Assembly (NCBI GenBank): GCA_002365025.1
Contig: DEYX01000334.1
Location: 1-11,848, forward strand
Reading direction: 5' to 3'
From: Hungatella sp. UBA3147
Lineage (GTDB): Bacteria; Bacillota; Clostridia; Lachnospirales; Lachnospiraceae
Length of the DNA stretch: 11,848 nt
This document shows positions 1-7,211 of this stretch, piece by piece; the stretch's first letter is position 1, and each line of letters opens with the position of its first letter. Position numbers and translations under genes: made by a program. The notes below the pieces were generated by a model. The model was not told the origin of the DNA, searched no databases, and saw nothing but the letters and a program-made list of their open reading frames with translations.

Positions 1-1
1 C

Positions 2-454
2 TATTCCTTTGGATGCTGCTTTGCAGAGGTAGAGGTGGATATTCCCATGTGTAAGGTAAAATTAGTTGACATCATCAATGTCCATGACTGCGGACAGCTG
101 ATCAACCCGGCTCTTGCTGAGGCTCAGGTTCATGGAGGAATGAGCATGGGTATCGGCTATGCCCTTTCAGAACAGCTTCTTATTGATGGAAAAACGGGCA
201 GAACTTTAAATGATAATCTGCTGGATTATAAATTATCCACTGCTATGGACCATCCTCATCTGGAGGCTCAGTTTGTGGAAAACTATGAACCTACCAGCGC
301 ATTTGGAACGAAAGCTCTGGGAGAACCTCCGGCATGTCCAGTGGCTCCGGCAATCCGTAATGCCATTTTAAATGCTACAGGTGTGAGTATGTACCAGATA
401 CCAATGACATCCCAGGCATTATTTAAACGGTTCAAGGAAGAGGGACTTTTCTGA
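2..454 (+). CDS. xdhA: Xanthine dehydrogenase-type molybdenum hydroxylase, molybdopterin-binding subunit, C-terminal part (5' end outside window)
   Basis: The reading frame is open from the window's left edge (first full codon at 2) to a TGA at 452-454, so only the last 150 residues are seen. They match the C-terminal end of the large molybdopterin-binding subunit of the xanthine dehydrogenase family. Visible landmarks are the HDCGQLINP segment, the glycine-rich QVHGGMSMGIGYAL segment and KALGEPP. In this family the Glu of the GEPP motif (codon 323-325) is the catalytic base next to the molybdenum; this is family knowledge. The enzyme would hydroxylate purines such as hypoxanthine or xanthine in the cytoplasm, or run in reverse on urate; the exact substrate cannot be read here. 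xdhB follows after 34 nt and xdhC after that, so this is the first visible gene of an operon. A GTG at 35 is in frame but lies inside the conserved domain and is not a start. TAA at 467-469 follows the TGA, which argues against selenocysteine readthrough. Confidence 0.93.
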   Translation, partial: YSFGCCFAEVEVDIPMCKVKLVDIINVHDCGQLINPALAEAQVHGGMSMGIGYALSEQLLIDGKTGRTLNDNLLDYKLSTAMDHPHLEAQFVENYEPTSAFGTKALGEPPACPVAPAIRNAILNATGVSMYQIPMTSQALFKRFKEEGLF

Positions 455-473
455 ACTGTAACAACTTAATAGC

Positions 474-480
474 AAGGAGG
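474..480 (+). promoter_or_regulatory. Ribosome binding site of xdhB
   Basis: AAGGAGG lies 8 nt before the ATG at 489. It selects this start over the out-of-frame ATG at 482, which has no room for a binding site. Confidence 0.8.
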
Positions 481-488
481 AATGCTCT

Positions 489-1370
489 ATGTATGATATG
501 AAAGCATTATATGAAGCAAATACCGTAGAAGAGGCGGTAAAGCTTAGGATGGAATATCCAGAGGCACAGATCATAGCTGGCGGCAGCGATGTTTTAATAC
601 AGATGCGGGAAGGAAAACGTGCCGGTAAGGAATTGATCAGTATTTATATGATCGATGAAATGAGGGGCGTGAAGCTTGATGAGGAAGAGGCCATACGCAT
701 AGGTTCTCTTACCAGTTTCTCCCATATAACGAAAGATCCGATTATCCAGGAATACATCAATGTTCTTGGAGAGGCAGTAGATATGGTTGGCGGTCCTCAG
801 ATAAGAAACATAGCAACGATCGGAGGAAACACCTGTAACGGTGTTACCTCAGCGGATTCGGCATCTACGCTTTTTGCATGGGATGCAGTGATCGAGCTGA
901 CAGGCCCGGAAGGTAGCCGTCAGATCCCTATCAGTGATTTCTATATAAAAGCAGGAACCGTGGATATCAGAGAAGGAGAGCTTCAGACTGCGGTGATCAT
1001 TCCCAAAAAGAGTTATGAGGGATACAAGGGCCATTATATCAAATATGCCAACAGAAACGCCATGGATATCGCCACCACAGGCTGTTCCGTAAATGTCAGG
1101 CTGTCTGAGGATAAAAAGACAGTAGAAGACATCAGGATCGCTTTTGGAGTAGCAGGCCCGATTCCCATGCGCACGAAAAGCGCGGAAAGCCTGGCAAAGG
1201 GACAGCCGGTATCAAAGGAACTGGCAGAAGCCTTTGGAAAAGAAGTCCTTGCAGACATCAATCCACGGGATAGCTGGCGGGCCTCAAAAGATTTCCGTAA
1301 GCACATCGCCGTGGAAATGGCAACCCGTTGTTTCATAGAATCAGTGAAACTTTCAGGAGGTGAGATCTAA
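489..1370 (+). CDS. xdhB: Xanthine dehydrogenase FAD-binding subunit
   Basis: This 293-residue protein has the same length and overall sequence as E. coli XdhB (292 residues), the FAD-carrying middle subunit of a three-subunit xanthine dehydrogenase. It takes electrons from the 2Fe-2S clusters of XdhC and passes them to NAD or another acceptor. Two FAD-contact motifs are visible: AGGSD at residues 30-34, and IGGNTCNG at 111-118 followed by SADSA. GPQIRNIAT at 102-110 and SWRASKDFR at 262-270 are also shared with E. coli XdhB. The start at 489 is set by the AAGGAGG site. The stop codon overlaps the xdhC start by one base (TAATG), so the two subunits are probably translationally coupled. Arginine codons are mixed (AGG, AGA, CGG, CGT), unlike the ygeW/ygeY genes at the other end. 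Family assignment is very secure; substrate preference is not shown by this subunit. Confidence 0.96.
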   Translation: MYDMKALYEANTVEEAVKLRMEYPEAQIIAGGSDVLIQMREGKRAGKELISIYMIDEMRGVKLDEEEAIRIGSLTSFSHITKDPIIQEYINVLGEAVDMVGGPQIRNIATIGGNTCNGVTSADSASTLFAWDAVIELTGPEGSRQIPISDFYIKAGTVDIREGELQTAVIIPKKSYEGYKGHYIKYANRNAMDIATTGCSVNVRLSEDKKTVEDIRIAFGVAGPIPMRTKSAESLAKGQPVSKELAEAFGKEVLADINPRDSWRASKDFRKHIAVEMATRCFIESVKLSGGEI

Positions 1371-1864
1371 TGCCGGCACAATATAAGTTAGTAAAATGTA
1401 CCATCAATGGAAAATACACAGAAACAATGGTAGATGTCAGGGCTTCCCTTACGGATATGCTGCGGGATGATTACCGACTGACATCCGTAAAAAAGGGCTG
1501 TGAGGTAGGAGAGTGCGGAGCCTGCAACGTGATCATAGACCATGAATGCTTCAATTCCTGCATCTATCTGGCTGTCTGGGCAGATGGAAAAGATATCCGT
1601 ACCCTGGAATGTCTTATGGGTCCAAACGGAGAGCTTTCCGATATCCAGCAGGCATTTATCGACGAGGCAGCGGTCCAGTGCGGATTCTGTACGCCGGGAT
1701 TTATCATGTCAGCGGTGGAAATTTTAGAAAGCGGCAAAGAGTATACCAGAGATGAGTTAAGAAAGCTGATGTCCGGCCATTTATGCCGGTGCACAGGCTA
1801 TGAGAATATCCTGAATGCAGTAGAGAAAACCATGCTTCGCAGATTGGGAAAACTGCCATCCTAA
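1370..1864 (+). CDS. xdhC: Xanthine dehydrogenase 2Fe-2S subunit
   Basis: This 164-residue small subunit carries two 2Fe-2S clusters that move electrons from the molybdenum centre in XdhA to FAD in XdhB. The N-terminal plant-ferredoxin-type domain has C44, C49, C52 and C64 (GCEVGECGAC then SC), the normal C-x4-C-x2-C-x11-C spacing. The C-terminal four-helix domain has C104 and C107 (QCGFCTPG) and C139 and C141 (GHLCRCTGY). All eight ligands are present, so the subunit looks functional. Length is close to E. coli XdhC (159 residues). AGGAGG at 1355-1360, inside the end of xdhB, sits 9 nt before the ATG. The ATG shares one base with the xdhB stop. It is the last gene of the operon and is followed by a hairpin terminator. 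Confidence 0.97.
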   Translation: MPAQYKLVKCTINGKYTETMVDVRASLTDMLRDDYRLTSVKKGCEVGECGACNVIIDHECFNSCIYLAVWADGKDIRTLECLMGPNGELSDIQQAFIDEAAVQCGFCTPGFIMSAVEILESGKEYTRDELRKLMSGHLCRCTGYENILNAVEKTMLRRLGKLPS

Positions 1865-1889
1865 ATGCGTTTTCAAAGGAACAGTTAAG

Positions 1890-1941
1890 AAGGAGCGAGG
1901 CCAAAGCAACAAAAACGTTGCCATGGCCCTGCTCCTTTTTT
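1890..1941 (+). terminator. Rho-independent terminator of the xdh operon
   Basis: A nested hairpin begins 26 nt after the xdhC stop. AAGGAGC (1890-1896) pairs with GCTCCTT (1931-1937). Inside this, GGCCA pairs with TGGCC and GCAAC with GTTGC, around an AAAAAC loop. It runs into six T's at 1936-1941. On the minus strand the same stem is followed only by CTTAACTG, so it is a weaker terminator for the convergent tspO transcript. Confidence 0.85.
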
Positions 1942-1968
1942 ATGTCATTATGCAGAATGATTTTTCCT

Positions 1969-2433
1969 TTAATTAAGAAACATGACCCCCAGGCTTAAGT
2001 ACCCGGTAAATGTGATCCAGATCAAATAAGGAACCTGTAAAACTGCCGCATCCGGGTTGACAGTCCAGAAGGCAGATATCATTTTTACAACAGAATACCA
2101 AAGGAACATGAGAATTAAAAATGCCAGCAGATAATTTTTTAAGTTAAAAAATACCAGGCTCCTTAGGAAGTTCAGCAAAAGCTGGATTCCATATAACCGG
2201 AGAGCTTCTCCTTTTCTGTGAGACGGCGAGGAAGCGGCAAGATAAGAGCCGAACCCCATAAGGATATATAGAACGGTCCAGATGACCGGAAGCAGCCATA
2301 TAGGAGGAGAGAGGGCAGGAAGAATTAAAGTCTTATATATGGATAAGCCGTTTCTCGTCAAATATACTGTTAAAGCCCCGACCCCTAAGGGAATCGCGGT
2401 AAAAGCAGATAATTTTATTCGGTTTCGGTCCAT
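1969..2433 (-). CDS. tspO: TspO/MBR family membrane protein
   Basis: This 154-residue protein has about five hydrophobic membrane segments and the TspO/MBR (translocator protein/benzodiazepine receptor) pattern. Segments seen are LSPPIWLLPVIWTVLYILMG (41-60), the ALRLYGIQLLLNF...LVFF region (77-96), FLWYSVVKM around 110-118, and PYLIWITFTGYLSLGVMFLN at the C-terminus. Family members bind porphyrins and other hydrophobic ligands in the membrane and are linked to tetrapyrrole and stress responses; the ligand here is unknown. Two normally conserved positions differ from the family pattern as I recall it. The Trp in the N-x-x-W-S motif of the third membrane segment is Arg91 (codon AGG), and the usual Asn in the last segment (YLN) is Ser. 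On the minus strand AGGTG lies 7 nt before the ATG. The gene follows araC by 36 nt on the same strand and is probably cotranscribed with it. Confidence 0.9.
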   Translation of the reverse strand: MDRNRIKLSAFTAIPLGVGALTVYLTRNGLSIYKTLILPALSPPIWLLPVIWTVLYILMGFGSYLAASSPSHRKGEALRLYGIQLLLNFLRSLVFFNLKNYLLAFLILMFLWYSVVKMISAFWTVNPDAAVLQVPYLIWITFTGYLSLGVMFLN

Positions 2434-2469
2434 ATGGCTTCACCTGTCTATGATTTGATACTATCATAT

Positions 2470-3366
2470 TCAGACGGTGGGAGGAATATCCATATGCCTT
2501 CTGAATTCCCTGGGAGTTATTCCGAATTTTTCCTTAAAGATCCGGTTAAAATAAGACAGATTGTTAAACCCCGTATCCCCGGCAATGGTAAGTACCGAAT
2601 CCTCAGAGGAGAGGAGCAGCCTGGAGGCCATGGTCAGGCGGTAATCATTTAAGTAAGCGGTAAAGGGCATCCCGATGGTATTCTTAAAAAACCTCATGAA
2701 ATGAGACTGGCTCATGCCGCAGGCGTCTGATACTTCTTCTATGGAAAGCGGCCTGGTGTAATGCTGTTCCACATATTTAAGGACCTGCCTGGTCCGCTCC
2801 AGCTCTTTTGGCGGGCGTGGAGGGGGAGAGGAAGATGCTCCCTCATTGCTCCAGAAAAGAAAAAACAATTCCAACAACTTCCCTTTGATTAACAGCTCAT
2901 AGCCTTCCGGGAATGTCTCACGGACCTGATCGATCTGGTCTAAGCAGGAAGCGATTCCAAAGTAACAGGGGAAGTCTTTTGTCACGTGAACCGGAAGATT
3001 TTTCTGCCTCCGGCTGATGGGGGAAAGATAGGATTCCCAGCAGATATCCGGATGTCTGGCACGCAGCAGGGTTAAGTCAAAGATTATATTCTCGTATTCC
3101 ATGGATTCCTGCTTCCACTTTTCGATGGTATGAAGCATACCGGGGCAGACGACGATGATGTCACCGCCATGGACCTCATAGGAAACAAAATCCACCGACA
3201 CAAGTCCGGTCCCTTTCTTAATGTAGATGAATTCCATCTCATCGTGCCAGTGCAAAGGAACCTTGTTAAAATCCAGAGGTATGGTGCAGGGATAAGTCAG
3301 GTAAGGAAAACCGGAAGGGTCCCGTTCCCGCTTTTCCTGATAGTTTTCGTACTGTATGATATTCAT
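2470..3366 (-). CDS. AraC-family transcriptional regulator with N-terminal cupin domain
   Basis: This is a 298-residue two-domain regulator. The N-terminal cupin-like sensor domain (about residues 25-115) carries HWHDEMEFIYI (39-49), the HGGDIIVVCPG turn (66-76) and H79, a set of His and Glu residues typical of the AraC-type small-molecule pocket. The C-terminal AraC/XylS DNA-binding domain (about 190-292) has two helix-turn-helix units: SIEEVSDACGMSQSHFMRFF (208-227) and IAGDTGFNNLSYFNRIFKEK (261-280), followed by FGITPREFRR. The linker near 178-188 is Ser/Pro-rich. The ATG at 3366 has AGGTG only 4 nt upstream, a short spacing, but no better start is visible. It is divergent from glgP and leads into tspO, so it may control glgP, tspO, itself or the flanking purine genes. 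The ligand is not identifiable from sequence. Confidence 0.93.
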   Translation of the reverse strand: MNIIQYENYQEKRERDPSGFPYLTYPCTIPLDFNKVPLHWHDEMEFIYIKKGTGLVSVDFVSYEVHGGDIIVVCPGMLHTIEKWKQESMEYENIIFDLTLLRARHPDICWESYLSPISRRQKNLPVHVTKDFPCYFGIASCLDQIDQVRETFPEGYELLIKGKLLELFFLFWSNEGASSSPPPRPPKELERTRQVLKYVEQHYTRPLSIEEVSDACGMSQSHFMRFFKNTIGMPFTAYLNDYRLTMASRLLLSSEDSVLTIAGDTGFNNLSYFNRIFKEKFGITPREFRRHMDIPPTV

Positions 3367-3517
3367 AAAACACCTGTTTTCCGAAAATGTTAAGTCGTCG
3401 CTAAGTGATTAATGATAGTATTGTATCACATTATGCCAGAATGCTGCAAGATAAATACCGCCTGGGATACTATAATACTAGAGGAATGGTAAAGAAAGCA
3501 AATAAGGAGACGTTATT
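3367..3517. promoter_or_regulatory. Divergent promoter region between araC and glgP
   Basis: This 151-bp gap holds the upstream regions of two divergent genes. For glgP there is a perfect TATAAT at 3471-3476, 41 nt before the ATG, but no convincing -35 box at 16-18 bp, so an activator may be needed. For araC on the minus strand, TACAAT (+ strand 3420-3425) lies 18 bp from a poor TTGCAG (3444-3449). A short inverted repeat, GTGAT (3405-3409) and ATCAC (3425-3429) with a 15-bp spacer, overlaps the araC -10 box and could be an operator. The 5-bp arms could also be chance. Confidence 0.5.
3504..3510 (+). promoter_or_regulatory. Ribosome binding site of glgP
   Basis: AAGGAGA is 7 nt upstream of the ATG at 3518 and fixes that start. 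Confidence 0.8.
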
Positions 3518-5767
3518 ATGAATCTTGAGCAACGGATTTTTGATATATACAAAAAAGCAGTAAATCAGTGTACGAATAAGGAGATATATACTGCATTGCT
3601 GAAAGTCGTGCAGGAGGAATCGGAAAAAAGCCGGCAGGAGGAAGGAAAGAAAAAGGTATATTATATATCTGCGGAATTTTTAATCGGAAAACTGCTTTCC
3701 AATAATCTGATAAACCTGGGAATGTATGAAGAGGTCCGCCAGCTTCTTATAAAGAACGGCAGAGATATTTGCGAGATCGAGGAAATGGAGCCGGAGCCAT
3801 CTCTTGGCAACGGCGGTCTGGGACGTCTTGCCGCCTGTTTTCTGGATTCCATGGCAACCCTTGGATTAAACGGAGACGGCATTGGCCTTAATTATCATTT
3901 TGGTTTATTTAAGCAGAGCTTTGAGGACCATCTTCAGGCGGAGAATCCCAATCCCTGGATCGAGGAGAACAGCTGGCTTACCAGGACAGAAGTCAGTTAT
4001 CCCGTGACCTTTGGAGGGCTGACCGTACGATCCAGAATGTTTGATATAGGGGTGACCGGCTATCAGGGACGGACCAACAAGCTTCATCTGTTTGACTTGG
4101 AAACCGTCGATGAGGAGATTATAAAAGATGGTATTTCTTTTGATAAAGAGGACATAAAAAAGAATCTGACCCTGTTTCTCTATCCGGATGACAGCGACGA
4201 GGCCGGCAGGAAGCTTCGGATTTACCAGCAGTATTTTATGGTGAGCAGTGCTGCCCAGTATATTCTTGATGAATGCATCAAAAAGGGCTGCAAGCTTTAT
4301 GACTTACCGGATTATGCGGTGATCCAGATCAATGACACCCACCCCTCCATGGTGATCCCGGAGCTGGTACGTCTTTTGACTTTACGGGGAATTTCCTTTG
4401 AGGAGGCATCAAAGATTATCAGCAGGACCTGCGCTTATACCAATCATACCATTCTTGCGGAAGCCCTTGAAAAGTGGCCCATGGAATATTTAGAAGAAGC
4501 TGTGCCTCAGCTGGTGCCTGTCATAAAGAAGCTTCATGAGCAGGCCCGTAAGGTTCATAAAGACCCTTCCGTCGCAATCATTGATGAAAATGATCTGGTA
4601 CACATGGCTCATATGGATATCCATTATGGTTTCAGCGTCAATGGGGTTGCATACCTTCATACGGAGATCCTGAAAAAAAGTGAACTGAAGAAGTTTTATG
4701 ATATATATCCGGAGAAGTTTTCCAATAAAACCAACGGAATCACCTTCAGACGGTGGCTGCTCCATTGCAACCCCCAGCTTTCCAGGCTGATCACCTCAAG
4801 GATCGGGGAGGGGTATAAGAAAGACGCCATGGAGTTGGAAAAGCTGGCAGCCTTTGACGATGAAACAACCTTAAAGGCAATACTGGATATGAAAAGGCAG
4901 AACAAGATCGCTTTAAAGGAATATCTTATGTCAACCCAGGGAGCAGATATCAATGAAAATTCCATTTATGATATTCAGATTAAGCGTCTTCATGAGTATA
5001 AAAGACAGCAGATGAATGCCCTTTATGTAATACACAAGTATTTAGAGATCAAAAAAGGAAATCTTCCATCCACTCCGGTCACCGTAATTTTCGGTGCAAA
5101 AGCGGCTCCTGCTTATGTGATTGCAAAGGATATCATTCACCTGATCCTGTGTCTCCAGGAGCTGATAAACAATGATCCCCAGGTAAGCCCCTATTTGAAG
5201 GTGGTGATGGTGGAAAACTATAACGTATCCAAAGCAGAAATGTTGATACCAGCCTGTGATATCTCCCAGCAGATTTCCCTTGCATCCAAGGAGGCCAGCG
5301 GGACCGGAAATATGAAATTCATGTTAAACGGGGCAGTGACTCTTGGAACAATGGATGGTGCCAACGTGGAGATCGCGGAGCTGGTGGGAAAGGATAATAT
5401 CTATATTTTCGGAGAATCCAGTGAAACGGTGATCCGTCATTATGAAAAAGCGGATTATGTGTCTAAGGAATATTACGAAAAGGATTCAGAGATCCGGGAA
5501 GCTCTGGACTTTATGGTGGGAGCGGAGATGACTGCCATCGGCCATAAGGAGAACTTAAAGAGGCTTTATGATGAGATATTAAAGAAGGACTGGTTCATGA
5601 CCCTTTTGGATTACAAAGCCTATTCGGCTGCCAGGGAAAAGATTTATCAGGATTATGAAGATTCTTTTGCATGGGCGAAAAAGATGTTAATAAATATCAG
5701 CAAAGCAGGGTATTTCTCTTCAGACCGGACCATTCTGGAATATAACCGGGATATCTGGAAGCTGTAA
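3518..5767 (+). CDS. glgP: Glycogen/alpha-glucan phosphorylase (GT35)
   Basis: This 749-residue cytoplasmic enzyme releases glucose-1-phosphate from the non-reducing ends of glycogen or maltodextrin, using phosphate and pyridoxal phosphate. Family landmarks in order are ISAEFLIGKLL (50-60), EPSLGNGGLGRLAACFLDSM (from 93), INDTHP, SYTNHT-like CAYTNHT, IKRLHEYKRQQMN, and EASGTGNMKF, in which Lys600 is the PLP-binding lysine, followed by DGANVEI. The N-terminus and the segment between FGLFKQ and LYPDDS are shorter than in E. coli GlgP (about 815 residues), but all catalytic motifs are intact. It is therefore a compact member of the family, not a truncated one. No other glycogen genes are nearby; it stands alone between a divergent AraC regulator and a convergent purine operon. 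Whether it prefers glycogen or maltodextrin cannot be told from the sequence. Confidence 0.97.
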   Translation: MNLEQRIFDIYKKAVNQCTNKEIYTALLKVVQEESEKSRQEEGKKKVYYISAEFLIGKLLSNNLINLGMYEEVRQLLIKNGRDICEIEEMEPEPSLGNGGLGRLAACFLDSMATLGLNGDGIGLNYHFGLFKQSFEDHLQAENPNPWIEENSWLTRTEVSYPVTFGGLTVRSRMFDIGVTGYQGRTNKLHLFDLETVDEEIIKDGISFDKEDIKKNLTLFLYPDDSDEAGRKLRIYQQYFMVSSAAQYILDECIKKGCKLYDLPDYAVIQINDTHPSMVIPELVRLLTLRGISFEEASKIISRTCAYTNHTILAEALEKWPMEYLEEAVPQLVPVIKKLHEQARKVHKDPSVAIIDENDLVHMAHMDIHYGFSVNGVAYLHTEILKKSELKKFYDIYPEKFSNKTNGITFRRWLLHCNPQLSRLITSRIGEGYKKDAMELEKLAAFDDETTLKAILDMKRQNKIALKEYLMSTQGADINENSIYDIQIKRLHEYKRQQMNALYVIHKYLEIKKGNLPSTPVTVIFGAKAAPAYVIAKDIIHLILCLQELINNDPQVSPYLKVVMVENYNVSKAEMLIPACDISQQISLASKEASGTGNMKFMLNGAVTLGTMDGANVEIAELVGKDNIYIFGESSETVIRHYEKADYVSKEYYEKDSEIREALDFMVGAEMTAIGHKENLKRLYDEILKKDWFMTLLDYKAYSAAREKIYQDYEDSFAWAKKMLINISKAGYFSSDRTILEYNRDIWKL

Positions 5768-5775
5768 AAGCATGT

Positions 5776-5820
5776 GAAAAGGGCTGTTGGAATTAAACCA
5801 ACAGCCCTTTTCATTTATTT
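5776..5820 (+). terminator. Bidirectional terminator between glgP and the permease gene
   Basis: A perfect 15-bp stem (5776-5790 with 5798-5812) surrounds a 7-nt AATTAAA loop, 9 nt after the glgP stop. The stem contains AAAA at one end and TTTT at the other, and it is followed by ATTTATTT on the + strand, so it can end transcription in both directions. The permease stop codon is at 5819-5821, which puts the hairpin directly after the convergent operon as well. Confidence 0.9.
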
Positions 5821-7177
5821 ATTTCTTACTTGCTTGATCTTTATCTTTCGGTAGTATGATATTTAAAAAGATTGCTACAATGGTCGCTACAACGACTGGG
5901 GAACGCCCAAAGATGGTGGTAGCCCAAGCCGGGAACGTCTGTAATGAGTCCGGAGCCTGAGAAACGCCCATACCGAGTGCAACAGCAAGACCTACGATGG
6001 AAGAGTTCCTAAAGGTCATCTTCTCTGACGTAATAAGTCTCATTCCGGTCATGGCGATGGAAGCAAATACGGATACGGTAGCACCTCCAAGAACACACTG
6101 AGGAATAGTAGTAAGTAGAGCGGAGAACTTTGGAATTAATCCGGCTGCTAATAAGATGATTGCAGTCAGTCCCATAATGCAACGGTTAACAACCTTTGTC
6201 GTTGTTACAATACCAACGTTCTGGCTGTATGTTGCAGTGGGAAGGCCTCCTAAGAGGGCTCCGAAAAAGTTTGTAAATCCGTAGCCCATAATTCCGCCGC
6301 GGAGTTCCTTATCCGTTGGTTCCCGGTCAATAGATCCTGTTGTGGTGGCTGTAAAGTCACCAATTGCCTGAACAGAGTTGATCGCAAATAAGAGTCCAAT
6401 GGCAATACATGAAGATGGTTCAAAAACAATACCAAAATGAAGCGGCTGTGGAACCTGGAAGAGGGTTGCAGCTCCTACGTTAGCAAAATCTATCATGCCA
6501 AAGAGGGCTGAAACGACATAACCGACAATAAGTCCGATCAGAATGGAAGCCAGCTTAAAAAAGCCTTTTCCAAAATGATTCAAGCCGGTTACAACAGCCA
6601 GGGTTATGAATGCCACAAGCCAGTTCTGCCAAGAACCGTACCGCAGTAAACCTTCCACATTCTTATTGGCAGTACCTCCGGCCATGTAATTAATAGCTGT
6701 GGGATAAAGTGAAAGTCCAATGGTGAAAACTACCGTTCCGGTAATGAGCGGCGGGAAAAACTTACGAATACGCGTTACACCAAAGCCCACGATAAATGCA
6801 ACCACACCGCCCACGATCTGAGCTCCTAAGATTGCTGCGACGCCATAATCTGCGGCAATGGCCTGCATGCTGGGAACATAGGCAAAGCTGATACCCATAA
6901 TAACAGGAAGTGCGGCGCCAAGATGGAAGCCGTTTTTATTTCCTATGGGGAAAAGCTGAAGCAGGGTGGATAATGCGGATACTACCAGGGCAGCCTGAAT
7001 CAGAATGACCCGGTCCTCAGGACTAAGCTGGGCAACGTTTGATACGATAATAGCAGGAGTAACACAGCCTACGATCATGGCCACTAGATGCTGAATGGCC
7101 AATGGAAGCGCCTGTGTAAATTTTGGGATACCATCCATTTCAAATATAGAAGCGTATTGCTTATTAGATTCCTTCAT
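5819..7177 (-). CDS. NCS2/NAT-family nucleobase (purine/uracil-xanthine) permease
   Basis: This 452-residue polytopic inner-membrane protein is of the nucleobase:cation symporter-2 family, normally 14 membrane segments with proton- or sodium-coupled uptake of uracil, xanthine or urate. Evidence is QH at 29-30 in segment 1, the FFPPLITGTVV segment (140-150), and the family signature QNVGIVTTTK at 319-328. The segment-8 region reads SVQAIGD (268-274). From memory of UraA, XanQ and UacT, the first-position Glu of this motif is a substrate-binding residue; here it is Gln270. The segment-9 Asp region reads RGGIMGYG, with Tyr299 at the aligned place. It is the last gene of the ygeX-Y-W-arcC operon, 34 nt after the carbamate kinase, with AAAGGAGG 10 nt before the ATG. 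The context points to a purine, perhaps urate or xanthine, but the unusual core residues make the substrate uncertain. Confidence 0.93.
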   Translation of the reverse strand: MKESNKQYASIFEMDGIPKFTQALPLAIQHLVAMIVGCVTPAIIVSNVAQLSPEDRVILIQAALVVSALSTLLQLFPIGNKNGFHLGAALPVIMGISFAYVPSMQAIAADYGVAAILGAQIVGGVVAFIVGFGVTRIRKFFPPLITGTVVFTIGLSLYPTAINYMAGGTANKNVEGLLRYGSWQNWLVAFITLAVVTGLNHFGKGFFKLASILIGLIVGYVVSALFGMIDFANVGAATLFQVPQPLHFGIVFEPSSCIAIGLLFAINSVQAIGDFTATTTGSIDREPTDKELRGGIMGYGFTNFFGALLGGLPTATYSQNVGIVTTTKVVNRCIMGLTAIILLAAGLIPKFSALLTTIPQCVLGGATVSVFASIAMTGMRLITSEKMTFRNSSIVGLAVALGMGVSQAPDSLQTFPAWATTIFGRSPVVVATIVAIFLNIILPKDKDQASKK

Positions 7178-7211
7178 TGTAAAAGTTCCTCCTTTAGGAA
7201 AGATTTACGGT

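Noticed and set aside
452..469. TGA of xdhA as a possible selenocysteine codon
   Set aside because: The protein ends at the normal family C-terminus, a TAA follows five codons later in frame, and the xdhB ribosome binding site comes directly after.
1969..2433. tspO as a pseudogene because of Arg91
   Set aside because: The frame is full length with a good ribosome binding site and all hydrophobic segments, so a substitution does not show loss of function.
2434..2652. 72-codon + strand frame opposite the 3' end of the araC gene
   Set aside because: It mostly overlaps the conserved helix-turn-helix coding region in antisense, and its sequence has no recognisable features.
3518..5767. glgP as a truncated phosphorylase
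   Set aside because: It is shorter than E. coli GlgP, but the N-terminal, active-site and PLP-lysine motifs and the C-terminal SSDRTI segment are all present.
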